From the NCBI GenBank assembly GCA_963377175.1, contig CAUJNA010003750.1, forward strand, positions 119,534 through 183,533: a stretch of 64,000 nt of DNA. Direction: 5' to 3'. This DNA is from Effrenium voratum (lineage: Eukaryota > Sar > Dinophyceae > Suessiales > Symbiodiniaceae). Below the pieces are notes generated by a model. It was not told where the DNA came from. It worked only from the letters and a program-made list of their open reading frames with translations, and made no database searches. The translations under genes were made by a program, and so were the position numbers. This document shows, piece after piece, positions 35,416 through 43,732 of the stretch (the first letter of the stretch is position 1; every line of letters begins with the position of its first letter).

Positions 35416-35859
35416 TTATTGAGATAATGTTAGTTCATTTACACGCTTTATACAATCTTCTAATTCGTCTCTACACTTATACAAATAACTTAAATCATCT
35501 TCATCTAATGGAATTTTCTTTTCTTCTTGTTCTTTTAAAAAGTCGGTATAGTCAACTCTACTATAATCTGTATAATGTATTTTGTTATTTTCTGGATGTA
35601 ATTTTAAGTAATCGTTTTCATAATTAATAATTTCACTATACATGCCTATTATAAGTCCTTCAATATTACCTTTTCTGTAGTATAAATGATTTAAATCATT
35701 GCTTTCGTGCTCTTCCTTATCTTTATTTAACACTTCCTTGCCACAATGACATTCGTATTTACTATTTGATATTTTGTATTCTTTCTCTTTCTCTCGCTCT
35801 ATCAATCTTTCATAAGCATATTCAACATCATTGTCCCATTTCTCAGCATCAATACTCAT
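35416..35859 (-). CDS. Putative zinc-finger viral protein, ~147 aa
   Basis: A helical acidic N-terminus is followed by YECHCGKEVLNKDKEEHESN and then DLNH, a CxC...H...H arrangement resembling a C2H2-type finger. The C-terminal half is acidic and helical. I prefer the start MSIDAEKW at 35859 over the upstream ATG at 35880, since the intervening codons (YIYNLY) coincide with the TATATATA promoter-like string. Function unknown. Confidence 0.62.
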   Translation of the reverse strand: MSIDAEKWDNDVEYAYERLIEREKEKEYKISNSKYECHCGKEVLNKDKEEHESNDLNHLYYRKGNIEGLIIGMYSEIINYENDYLKLHPENNKIHYTDYSRVDYTDFLKEQEEKKIPLDEDDLSYLYKCRDELEDCIKRVNELTLSQ

Positions 35860-35929
35860 ATATAAGTTATATATATACATTTACTTATTTATTGTTCTGG
35901 TGTTGAATTAGGGTTGAAACGCGAAGCAT

Positions 35930-36709
35930 TTAACCCGAATTATCATTCGGGTTGAACCCATTAGAAATATCAGTAGTAGGATTAATTTCAGTCATACCTT
36001 GTCCTTCCCAATTATTGAAACTGTGTTTATCTAATAAGTTGTTGCTTTCTATTTCTCCAGTTATTGCTGCGTCATCAAACATTGCTATAGGATCTCCGCG
36101 ATTTCTAAATCGTAAGTATCGCGGGTTTTTCTGTTGATTACTTCCTGATACAAAAGGTGATGAATAAACAGTAGTAGCATATTTGTTTCCGTGTCTATTG
36201 TTAATTTCTTGAACAACGGATGAGCCGAGGGAATGGCCGACCAGTCTATTAACATCTGGATTTTTCCTTAATTCTTCCATTGCGTCTTTATACCTTTCGC
36301 TTAATTGAACATTATGAGTAGGAATAAAAAACAGATCTGCGATTACATCATTGACTTTGTGATTTAGTCCTGTTTTAGCACCAGTGCCACCAATATACAA
36401 AGTATTTCCTATTCTTGTTATTCCATTTACATTTGAATACGCAGCGTCTAAACCTTTAACATCATCAATTTTATTTTTATTTTGAACATTGATTTCTTCG
36501 GCATAACGTGTTTTATGTTTCGTTATTTGCTTATCAAAATGTTTATTGAAACCTCCTATTTTGTCTTCCAATTTCTTTTTATGGTTAAAAAATACATCTT
36601 CTATTAAATCCTTACCTGCAGTATATGCTTTATCATTTGCTACGCCCGCCATCATTTGCGTAGGCGTCCTGCCTTCAATAGCACCTAATAATAGTTGTCT
36701 TCCTATCAT
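35930..36709 (-). CDS. Class-3-lipase-like alpha/beta hydrolase, 259 aa
   Basis: Residues 158-162 are GHSLG, the nucleophile elbow with Ser160; NRGDPIAMFD supplies a candidate Asp206 and LDKHSFNNW a candidate His229, completing the triad in the order and spacing of lipase_3 proteins. An N-terminal ~70 residues (GRQLLLGAIEGRTPTQ...) precede the hydrolase. Lipase-like proteins are known in some Polinton-like viruses and are thought to help virions breach membranes. The gene shares a palindromic intergenic region with the divergent penton gene. Confidence 0.8.
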   Translation of the reverse strand: MIGRQLLLGAIEGRTPTQMMAGVANDKAYTAGKDLIEDVFFNHKKKLEDKIGGFNKHFDKQITKHKTRYAEEINVQNKNKIDDVKGLDAAYSNVNGITRIGNTLYIGGTGAKTGLNHKVNDVIADLFFIPTHNVQLSERYKDAMEELRKNPDVNRLVGHSLGSSVVQEINNRHGNKYATTVYSSPFVSGSNQQKNPRYLRFRNRGDPIAMFDDAAITGEIESNNLLDKHSFNNWEGQGMTEINPTTDISNGFNPNDNSG

Positions 36710-36711
36710 AT

Positions 36712-36750
36712 ATTATTCATAGATATTTTATTAAAATATCTATGAATAAT
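36712..36750. promoter_or_regulatory. 19-bp near-perfect palindrome between divergent capsid-side genes
   Basis: ATTATTCATAGATATTTTA (36712-36730) is the exact reverse complement of 36732-36750, with a single T between. It starts two bases before the lipase ATG and lies about 60 bases before the penton ATG, so it may act as a shared operator, hairpin or replication signal. Confidence 0.6.
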
Positions 36751-36812
36751 TATAATTACAAAGTAATTATCAATAATAATTATATTATAAATTTCTATTG
36801 TATATTATATTT

Positions 36813-37667
36813 ATGAGTGACAGATTAACATATAAAAAAATCTATGTTGATAGTGCCTACAGATTACAAGAAAGTAATTCTACCAGCGATTTTATTATAG
36901 AACTTGACCAAAACTTTGAAATTCCACCAAGAACAAAAATGTTCGTGACAGAGTGTTCATTCAGCACTCCGTTTTATACAACAGAGAAAGGGTTTTACGA
37001 ACGCTTCTATATTATGTTATATAATAGTTCAAATGTCTTATTAAGAAGCACTGCCGTTGATGTATCCGGTGAAATTTATTATGCCAATCAATTATCATTT
37101 AAAATACAATCAGAATTAAACGCGGCATTTAATGATATTGTGCCTGACTTATTCTTAACAGTATATGGACAAAGCGAACGCAAAATGGAACTTAAATTAA
37201 ATGACCCCCTAACTTACAAAATCAAAATACCTACAGATGAAGAATTAGAAACTTATGTAAATGGCGAATGGAACAGAGGACAGTTTGAATATGACAATTT
37301 AAGACCAAAATCTATTAATTATTTATTAAGTAATTATATTGCCTATGATCCTGCGTCATCTTGGTTAAGTGGATACTTTAATTTAGTTCCTTTTCAGAAT
37401 ATATACATAAATTGTCCTCAATTAAGCGATTATAAATATTCAGCGCCTAATAATTTCAGCAGTTCAGTAATTAAAAAAGTTCAAATTAATCAACAACTTG
37501 GCGGAGTTATAACAGATTTTACAGCGCCCATATATGCAGATTTTATTGATGTAGGCGGTAAAAATATTAAGAGACTACACTTTAGAATAACAACTTCAAG
37601 AAACGAATTAATTGATTTTCACGGCGTTCCCATTTCTTTTAGCATTCTCTTTCAATTAGATAACTAA
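36813..37667 (+). CDS. Minor capsid (penton) protein, single jelly roll, 284 aa
   Basis: I identify this as the pentameric vertex protein that pairs with the double jelly-roll capsid. The C-terminal signature GGKNIKRLHFRITTSRNELI followed by DFHGVPISFSILF matches the conserved ending of Polinton/PLV penton proteins (a FxLTDxxGxxIDLNGxxxSFxL pattern). The N-terminus (KKIYVDSAYRLQESNSTSDF) also fits. I start at ATG 36813 (MSDRLTYK); an upstream TTG is unlikely. A TATATTATAT string sits directly before the start. The gene is intact. Confidence 0.88.
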   Translation: MSDRLTYKKIYVDSAYRLQESNSTSDFIIELDQNFEIPPRTKMFVTECSFSTPFYTTEKGFYERFYIMLYNSSNVLLRSTAVDVSGEIYYANQLSFKIQSELNAAFNDIVPDLFLTVYGQSERKMELKLNDPLTYKIKIPTDEELETYVNGEWNRGQFEYDNLRPKSINYLLSNYIAYDPASSWLSGYFNLVPFQNIYINCPQLSDYKYSAPNNFSSSVIKKVQINQQLGGVITDFTAPIYADFIDVGGKNIKRLHFRITTSRNELIDFHGVPISFSILFQLDN

Positions 37668-37698
37668 ATAAACCCCTAAAAATTAATATTAATAATAT

Positions 37699-37813
37699 TA
37701 AAAATATCAAATTAATAATATTAAACATATCAAATTAATAATATTAAATTATTAATATTTCTCAATTTGTCCATATAGACAAAATATATAAAACATATAG
37801 ACAAAATATATAA
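37699..37813. repeat. Direct repeats upstream of the zinc-finger gene
   Basis: ATATCAAATTAATAATATTAAA occurs twice in succession (37703 and 37726 areas), followed by two copies of CATATAGACAAAATATATA (37772-37790 and 37794-37812) ending 11 bases before the start codon. They may be promoter elements. Confidence 0.5.
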
Positions 37814-37823
37814 TATATTATAT

Positions 37824-38387
37824 ATGTCAGAAGTCGAACCTGAAATTACTAATACAATTGAAGCAGACGCACCAGTAAATGAATTACCACCAATTGAAGA
37901 AGAAGAAGCACCAAAGGCAGAACCAACAATAGAACCAACACAAGAAATAAAACCTGTAGAACCTCTTAAAAACAACTCAAAAACTCAAGCGCGTAATGAA
38001 AAGAAAATAACCTGTCCAAAATGTGCCAAAACTTTAACATTAAAATCTTACAGATACAGTCATGAACGCAATTGCCAAGGACCATTAGAAACTAAGCCTA
38101 TAAAACCTAAACCAAAAGCAGTTCCGATAGCAAAACCCCAAAAGGTAGAATACAACGAAGTAGCGCACCGCGAAGAAGAGCAACGTATTCCGCAACAACA
38201 GCAACAAAATAATATAATAGCGAACACCCCGCCCCCAAGAAGAACGCAACCACAACCGCCTCCAAACCCGCTACACAATATAGCACAGCATTACCAATTA
38301 TTGCAAAATGAATATTTAAGACAGAAGCAAGAAAAATATAATGCATTAAATAAGAATATATTTGGTTCAAGAGGAAAGAAAAGATAA
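37824..38387 (+). CDS. Zinc-finger viral protein with acidic and Pro/Gln-rich arms, 187 aa
   Basis: An acidic, Glu/Pro-rich N-terminus (1-50) precedes ITCPKCAKTLTLKSYRYSHE followed by RNC, a single CxxC-x11-HxxxC zinc finger at about residues 56-76. The C-terminal half is Pro/Gln-rich and ends in a basic SRGKKR tail. It lies between the penton and fibre genes on the same strand. I cannot name the function; a virion-associated or regulatory role is possible. Confidence 0.72.
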   Translation: MSEVEPEITNTIEADAPVNELPPIEEEEAPKAEPTIEPTQEIKPVEPLKNNSKTQARNEKKITCPKCAKTLTLKSYRYSHERNCQGPLETKPIKPKPKAVPIAKPQKVEYNEVAHREEEQRIPQQQQQNNIIANTPPPRRTQPQPPPNPLHNIAQHYQLLQNEYLRQKQEKYNALNKNIFGSRGKKR

Positions 38388-38422
38388 AATATAATTATTA
38401 TATAACCTACTATATAATAATT

Positions 38423-40648
38423 ATGTTTTCAACATTATCACTGGACGGATCAAACAGAATTATAGCAAGTGAATTAGTATTAATAAATTCAACAGAACCA
38501 TCAACATTAAGTAGTGTTTATGCTACAAAACAAGAATTAGCAGACACAGCAGGATCATTAGGTGGAGGTTATACAATTGAAGAAGTTGATGCTCTTATTT
38601 TAGCACAGAAAAATAAGATAGATGCCAATATTTTAGATATTACTGAATTAAACGCAACATCAACAACTATGTTTAATGAACAAGTAAATCAAAACGCAAC
38701 AATCACAAGCAACTTTAATAATATAACAGCACACGGATTAACCATAACTTCAATACTACCGACTATATCAGCAAATACAATTAAACTTGATTCTAATTTT
38801 AATAATATTAGTTCAAATAGTTCACTAATAACAGGACACAATAATACATTAGCATCACATTTAGTAGTATTAACAACACATGATAGCAACATCGCAACAA
38901 ATACAAACGGAATAGCAATATTAAATAACACTGTTGGCAGTAATATGACATTTGTTAATAGTCATCAAAACACAGTTACCTCTCATATATCATTAATTGA
39001 CACAAATATTAATAACATATCAGGACATGGAAACACAATAACAACCATTCTTACAGATATAGCAAATTTACAATCAGGAGCAGGTGCTTCTTGGACTACA
39101 GCCGAAAAAACAACTATTCAAGCAGATGTATCAACATTATATACAAACGATACTAATTTATTCAATACTAACACTGCTTACAGTAATACATTTGCCTCAA
39201 TCGTATCAGACAACACAACACAAGATTTATTAATAACTCAAAATTCAAATACGATTAATAGTTTAATATCAGCAGATTTACAAAAGTTAGATAAAACAAT
39301 CACAACTGCGCAAACGGTAAACTCTCCATTAATACTTAGTTTAACAGATAATACTAATCCAATTTTTAGAATTCAAGATGCTGTAAGTAACCAACGCTTA
39401 GAATTTAAAAGAGGTTGTCAGTTAGACTCTTACCAGGGGTTAGAAGGCGCTACTCCTTATAGATTATGGTTAGGATGGAATACAGGCGATGTCATTATTG
39501 GAAGACCTAATAATGCTTCAAGAATTACAATTAATGGTAATGTTCATACTTCATACAATTTTGCTCAAGCACACGGAACATCATATTTTGAAGGTGCTGT
39601 TTATATGAAAGGTAATTTATATGTAAATAATGATTTTTCAACAGATATTAAAACTAAAATTGATAATTTAGACAATGCATTAACTCCATATTTAGAAACA
39701 CATACCCCATCGGCAACTCAAGGTTTTTATGTTCATCATCCTAATTTTGTTGCTTGTAGTATTGGCGATATTACAAATTCTTCTAACCAATATTTTATGT
39801 GCGACGGTGCTGTGTCAAAAACCATATTCAATAAACCAGTTGATATATTAGGTGATCTATATACAAATGGCGATTTAACAATGGTTTCTGGTAAAAAGAT
39901 CGAAGTCAATCAAGTTCAGTCAGTATCAGGAAATACTTTATTATTACAAAATTCACCGAGTGGCAATGTTCAATTTGGCAACACATCAAAACTAATAATT
40001 GATAATGCTGAAATGTATGTCGATACAAATGATTTAATAATTAGGAATAGCAACACTTCAAACTCTATTAATTTGGTTGTTGGATTATCTACAACATATG
40101 CTGATAATAAAATTATTTTGAATAGTGGAAGTAATAGCGAATTACGCGGCAATTGGACTATTGACGGCGATATGACTTTTGGAATTGCTCATAAAATCAA
40201 TTTGAGACATTTAAATAGTGATGCTGTTTTAAGATTAGAAGCATCAACAACTATCGATAGTTATATTGATGGCACTAAATATTTACAATTGGATGATACT
40301 CAATTTTCATCATTTAACGGATTTAATTTAAGTAGCGATCTTCGTTTAAAAACCGAAATAGAAGATATTGAAGACGATTGTATAGAAACTGTTAAAAATA
40401 TTAAAGTAAAAACATTTATTAAAAATCATAAAACAAAAAAACATGAAATTGGATTTATAGCACAACACTGTCAAGAATTTACTGATTCGAAATTTGGCAT
40501 TGTGAATGATAATGGAGATTACTTGACCATGAGTTATGATAAAATGACCGCCGTACTTTGGCGTTCACTACAAACTATGATTAATCGTGTAGAGTATTTG
40601 GAAAATGAAGTTTTTAAAAAGAAAAAGAAAAAAGACAAGTCTAAATAA
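38423..40648 (+). CDS. Trimeric fibre-like protein with C-terminal S74 chaperone domain, 741 aa
   Basis: Residues ~50-300 are heptad-like repeats rich in Asn, Thr and Ser (NNITAHGLTITSI, NNISSNSSLITGHNN and similar), as expected of a trimeric shaft. A beta-rich region follows. The last ~105 residues form a peptidase S74 intramolecular chaperone: SSDLRLKTEIEDI (637-649), HEIGFIAQHCQEF (675-687), YLTMSYDKM and a terminal coiled coil with Lys tail. In this family the chaperone directs trimerisation and is cut off just before the conserved Ser near 637-638. A receptor-binding fibre is the likely role. Confidence 0.88.
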   Translation: MFSTLSLDGSNRIIASELVLINSTEPSTLSSVYATKQELADTAGSLGGGYTIEEVDALILAQKNKIDANILDITELNATSTTMFNEQVNQNATITSNFNNITAHGLTITSILPTISANTIKLDSNFNNISSNSSLITGHNNTLASHLVVLTTHDSNIATNTNGIAILNNTVGSNMTFVNSHQNTVTSHISLIDTNINNISGHGNTITTILTDIANLQSGAGASWTTAEKTTIQADVSTLYTNDTNLFNTNTAYSNTFASIVSDNTTQDLLITQNSNTINSLISADLQKLDKTITTAQTVNSPLILSLTDNTNPIFRIQDAVSNQRLEFKRGCQLDSYQGLEGATPYRLWLGWNTGDVIIGRPNNASRITINGNVHTSYNFAQAHGTSYFEGAVYMKGNLYVNNDFSTDIKTKIDNLDNALTPYLETHTPSATQGFYVHHPNFVACSIGDITNSSNQYFMCDGAVSKTIFNKPVDILGDLYTNGDLTMVSGKKIEVNQVQSVSGNTLLLQNSPSGNVQFGNTSKLIIDNAEMYVDTNDLIIRNSNTSNSINLVVGLSTTYADNKIILNSGSNSELRGNWTIDGDMTFGIAHKINLRHLNSDAVLRLEASTTIDSYIDGTKYLQLDDTQFSSFNGFNLSSDLRLKTEIEDIEDDCIETVKNIKVKTFIKNHKTKKHEIGFIAQHCQEFTDSKFGIVNDNGDYLTMSYDKMTAVLWRSLQTMINRVEYLENEVFKKKKKKDKSK

Positions 40649-40701
40649 TATTTATGCAAGTACATATTAAACTTTACAAATAAAAATATATAGTTTTAAA
40701 A

Positions 40702-40728
40702 TCTTGTAAAATGTATTTAAAGAAATAT
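40702..40728 (+). promoter_or_regulatory. Early-type promoter motif, copy 1
   Basis: TCTTGTAAAATGTATTTAAA followed by GAAATA, ending 20 bases before the ATG at 40749. The same motif lies before three other right-arm units (41181, 43143, 47289) and before none of the capsid-side genes I checked. Confidence 0.7.
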
Positions 40729-40748
40729 AATATAATATAATATATACA

Positions 40749-41028
40749 ATGAGTATTAAACCTGAAGATATGACAAGAGCAAATAAAGGAGCAACTGGCA
40801 CTATATAACAGATTATATTATCAAAGAAGGAGACACGAAAAGGACTTTATGGACACCAAAAGGGCAAGTGCTATAAGATTTCACAGAAGAAAGAAATTAG
40901 ACAAGATGGCCGAAAATGGAGAAATTGATTTAAAAGATATTGATTATGAAAAGAAGCCAGAAGATTTACAGAATACAAAACCCAGAAAATATAAGGCGCA
41001 AACATATAAAATTATAACAGTTGAATAA
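40749..41028 (+). pseudogene. Small basic viral protein, ~90 aa, frame-shifted
   Basis: The ATG at 40749, correctly spaced from the promoter motif, opens only 19 codons (MSIKPEDMTRANKGATGTI). From about 40773 a different frame (+1) is open to TAA 41026-41028 with convincing protein composition (EQLALYNRLYYQRRRHEKDF, then a basic stretch and YEKKPEDLQN). Switching frame near ACAAGAGC joins the two; a 2-nt indel there explains it. The basic middle suggests nucleic-acid binding. An internal ATG at 40849 could still make a 59-residue product. Confidence 0.6.
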
Positions 41029-41180
41029 ATAATATTCAGTAAAATTTAAATATTTTAAATAATATTTATTAAAATTTAAATATTTTAATAAATATGTGGT
41101 GCATTTTTTGGGTTTTAGGTTTTGAAACCATAAATTTAGGAAAAATATAAAAATATATAGAGCTGTTACTATAAAAATAT

Positions 41181-41208
41181 TTCTTGTAAAAAAGTATTTA
41201 AAGAAATA
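41181..41208 (+). promoter_or_regulatory. Early-type promoter motif, copy 2
   Basis: TTCTTGTAAAAAAGTATTTA followed by AAGAAATA. Spacing to start codons in the other copies (20-30 bases) favours ATG 41226 or 41235 over the ATG at 41211, which directly abuts the motif. Confidence 0.75.
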
Positions 41209-41225
41209 TTATGTATTATAATTAT

Positions 41226-42164
41226 ATGGTGAAAATGTTCAGTGAGATTGAGCAGGAAGAAATAATTAATGAGTTCTTAAATCAGATAAATATAAATGAC
41301 ATTAAAAGAACGATAAATAGAAAAATTGGAATGTGTAAAGAATGTAAATTTAATTATAATAATATTCAATTATATAAAACTAAATTATCAGAAAATATTA
41401 TTAAACACATATGCAAATATAATTATAAAGAATGTTATAAATGCAAAAGATTAAAACAGTTGAACACATTTGTAAATATTGACACTTGTAATAAGTCAAA
41501 AGAATTCATCAAACTAACTGAAATAATTGAAAATGAAAAGGAAGAAGACACAACTGTTACAACAGACAACATCAAAGATTATTATTGTACAAAATTATAT
41601 AAATTTCCGACATTCAAATTTATCAAATCCAATTTATTAAAGGATGTTAAAGAAAGGCACAACTACACAAGGGACATACACAACAGAATAAAGGACTGTT
41701 ATGAATTATACTACAAAGGAAATTTTAAAACTGTAAGTGCTGGAGTAGATTTAGGCGATACACCAATTTATAAAACAGTTGAAATAAAATACATAGAAAC
41801 ATATAAAAATAGTCTAGTAGATGAATTTTTGGATGAGTATGACATATCAAAAGACCAGAAGAATAGACGGGATTGTTTTAGATATATTGAAAATAATATT
41901 TCGAACACGTTAACCATATTCAAAATAATATTATCACACATGTTCAATAAGCAAGATAATGCATTTTCCAATATCCTTTTTAATGATGTAGGACAAAATA
42001 TTTATAAGCACTATACAGAAAAAATAATAATAAGCGAGAGAATACAAAATATGATATTTAGATCATACCCAAGTATCAAAGATATCAAACCGCAGACTAA
42101 TAGGAGTAACCAAAAACAACAACAGTACGAAGCATATTTAAATAGTGCTGAAGATTTTGAATAA
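41226..42164 (+). CDS. CxxC-module viral protein of unknown function, ~312 aa
   Basis: The N-terminal third carries CKECKFNYNNIQLYKTKLSE and CYKCKRLKQL: two CxxC pairs about 40 residues apart, a probable zinc-binding module. The same arrangement opens the protein at 47341, so the two are likely paralogues. The remainder is Lys/Asn/Tyr-rich and helical. The ATG at 41211 is possible but abuts the promoter motif; 41226 or 41235 fit the usual spacing. The reading frame ends just before the integrase start. Being controlled like the polymerase unit, it may act in replication or early regulation. Confidence 0.7.
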   Translation: MVKMFSEIEQEEIINEFLNQININDIKRTINRKIGMCKECKFNYNNIQLYKTKLSENIIKHICKYNYKECYKCKRLKQLNTFVNIDTCNKSKEFIKLTEIIENEKEEDTTVTTDNIKDYYCTKLYKFPTFKFIKSNLLKDVKERHNYTRDIHNRIKDCYELYYKGNFKTVSAGVDLGDTPIYKTVEIKYIETYKNSLVDEFLDEYDISKDQKNRRDCFRYIENNISNTLTIFKIILSHMFNKQDNAFSNILFNDVGQNIYKHYTEKIIISERIQNMIFRSYPSIKDIKPQTNRSNQKQQQYEAYLNSAEDFE

Positions 42165-42192
42165 AATGTTAAAAAATATCACCTTTATTAAT

Positions 42193-43110
42193 ATGGCAAA
42201 TATTAATAAAGATGATATAATTAGTAAAATATATTATGATAAATCAGGATACGGAAGTATCACAACAACCTATAAGGATGCTAAACAAAAGGAACAAAGC
42301 ATAACCTTAAATGATGTTAAAGAATGGTTTCAAAAGAACATAGAACAGAAGAAGCAATTAAGAGGCAAAAATTCATTTATTGCTCCACATCCATACTTTG
42401 AATTTCAATTAGATTTATTTTTTATTAATGACATACCCAATCAAAAATTTAAAGTAGGGATGGTTTTAATTGATATATTTACCAGATATTCTACAGTAAT
42501 ACCTATTAAATCAAAACAACCACCTGACATATTAGCGGGAGTAATGGAAGGGATGCAGAAAATGAAAGGCACACCAGAAATTATTTATAGCGACGAGGAA
42601 GGCAGTTTATATAATAAAACAGTTGAAGATTATTTCAAAGAAGAAGGAATAGAATTATACCGCACAAGAGGACATCCTAATTTTGCAGAACGTTTTATAC
42701 GCACCTACAAAGATATGTTATATAAAAGGGTTGAAAAAGATGAAAAAGAAGGAAAGGAAAATATACAATGGATAGATTATAATTTTGAAATATTAATAAC
42801 TTATAATAATAAAATGGAACATTCAAGCATAGGAATGACACCAGCGGAAGCATTGAAGGAGAAAAACAATTATAAAGTAAAAATGAAAATGGCAACCGAA
42901 GCAACCAGAACCCGTAAATACCCTGAAATTAACATAGGTAACGAAGTGAAGATTTACAGAAAGAAAGCAATAACTGAAAAAGAAAGGAGTAGCAATTGGT
43001 TACCTACGAAATATAAAGTTGAAAGGATTGAAAAAAAGTTAGGTCAAACTTATTTTTATTTGGAACATAACACACGACCATTCTTAAGATTTGAAATTTT
43101 AAAAGTTTAA
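42193..43110 (+). CDS. rve-family integrase (DDE), Polinton type
   Basis: About 305 residues that would insert the viral genome and create the 5-bp duplication. The catalytic triad is visible: Asp74 in FEFQLDLFF, Asp134 in IYSDEEGSLY, and Glu166 in NFAERFIRTYKDML. Downstream IGNEVKIYRKKAITEKE resembles the C-terminal SH3-like DNA-binding domain of these enzymes; I see no chromodomain. ATG 42193 (MANINKDD) is preferred; ATG 42166, two bases after the upstream stop, is the alternative. There is no early motif of its own, so it is probably expressed from the upstream promoter. The gene is intact. Confidence 0.92.
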   Translation: MANINKDDIISKIYYDKSGYGSITTTYKDAKQKEQSITLNDVKEWFQKNIEQKKQLRGKNSFIAPHPYFEFQLDLFFINDIPNQKFKVGMVLIDIFTRYSTVIPIKSKQPPDILAGVMEGMQKMKGTPEIIYSDEEGSLYNKTVEDYFKEEGIELYRTRGHPNFAERFIRTYKDMLYKRVEKDEKEGKENIQWIDYNFEILITYNNKMEHSSIGMTPAEALKEKNNYKVKMKMATEATRTRKYPEINIGNEVKIYRKKAITEKERSSNWLPTKYKVERIEKKLGQTYFYLEHNTRPFLRFEILKV

Positions 43111-43142
43111 AAAAGTATATAGAATTTTTATTATAAAAAGTT

Positions 43143-43172
43143 TTCTTGTAAAAAAAGTTATTTAAAGAAATA
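43143..43172 (+). promoter_or_regulatory. Early-type promoter motif, copy 3
   Basis: TTCTTGTAAAAAAAGTTATT followed by TAAAGAAATA, ending 30 bases before the ATG at 43203. It is preceded by TATATAGA, as is copy 2. No motif copy exists between this ORF and the polymerase-helicase gene. Confidence 0.75.
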
Positions 43173-43202
43173 TTTTTATAATATAAATATATAGATTATA
43201 GT

Positions 43203-43681
43203 ATGAGTAAGTTTTTACAACGTAATATCAGCGAGTTAAATAAACTCAAAAGAAATTCAACACAAAACGCAAATAATGCAACTAAAAAAGGGTTGATGAG
43301 ATCGTTAAACTTTATACTGAAAGGAAGTTATCAAATGTAGCAACTGCAGAAAATTATATCAAAGGTTTAACATCTACTGATAAAAAGGTTTATGACAAAG
43401 CATTTCAAAAATACAAAGATAATATCAAAAAGATCAAGGATACAAAACCACTAAATCAAAGAATGACAGAAACAAGATCGAAGAAGGAAGAAGAAGAAGG
43501 CAAAGAATATAAGAAAAGAGGAAGGAAGAAGAGAAATACATATTTTGTTATGTATGACCTTTATATAATTGGTGATAAGGAGAAAATGAAATCAAAACCC
43601 GCTTTTAAAGCATTTGGTAAGTATTATTATCTTTGGAACTATGAGCGATTAAGTGCTACAGTTCAAATAGTAGGAGAATAA
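43203..43681 (+). pseudogene. Frame-shifted ORF directly upstream of and in frame with the polymerase-helicase
   Basis: ATG 43203 opens a frame (MSKFLQRNISELNKLKRNST...) that stops at 43340. A second frame, -1 relative, is open from the AAAAAAGGG run (about 43285-43293) to TAA 43679-43681, reading KLYTERKLSNVATAENYIKG and later KKRGRKKRNTYFVMYDLYII. A one-base indel in the A run joins them into about 159 residues. The final stop is the only break before the polymerase-helicase, which continues in the same frame, so this could be its original N-terminus. The basic KKRGRKKR could be a nuclear signal. Confidence 0.6.
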
Positions 43682-43732
43682 TTTCCTAAGGAATTTATCC
43701 GCAAGAGAATTTTGAAAAAAACAGGTGTTTCG

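Noticed and set aside
42145..42192. GTG start for the integrase overlapping the upstream gene
   Set aside because: ATG codons at 42166 and 42193 are available and 42193 begins the conserved N-terminus.
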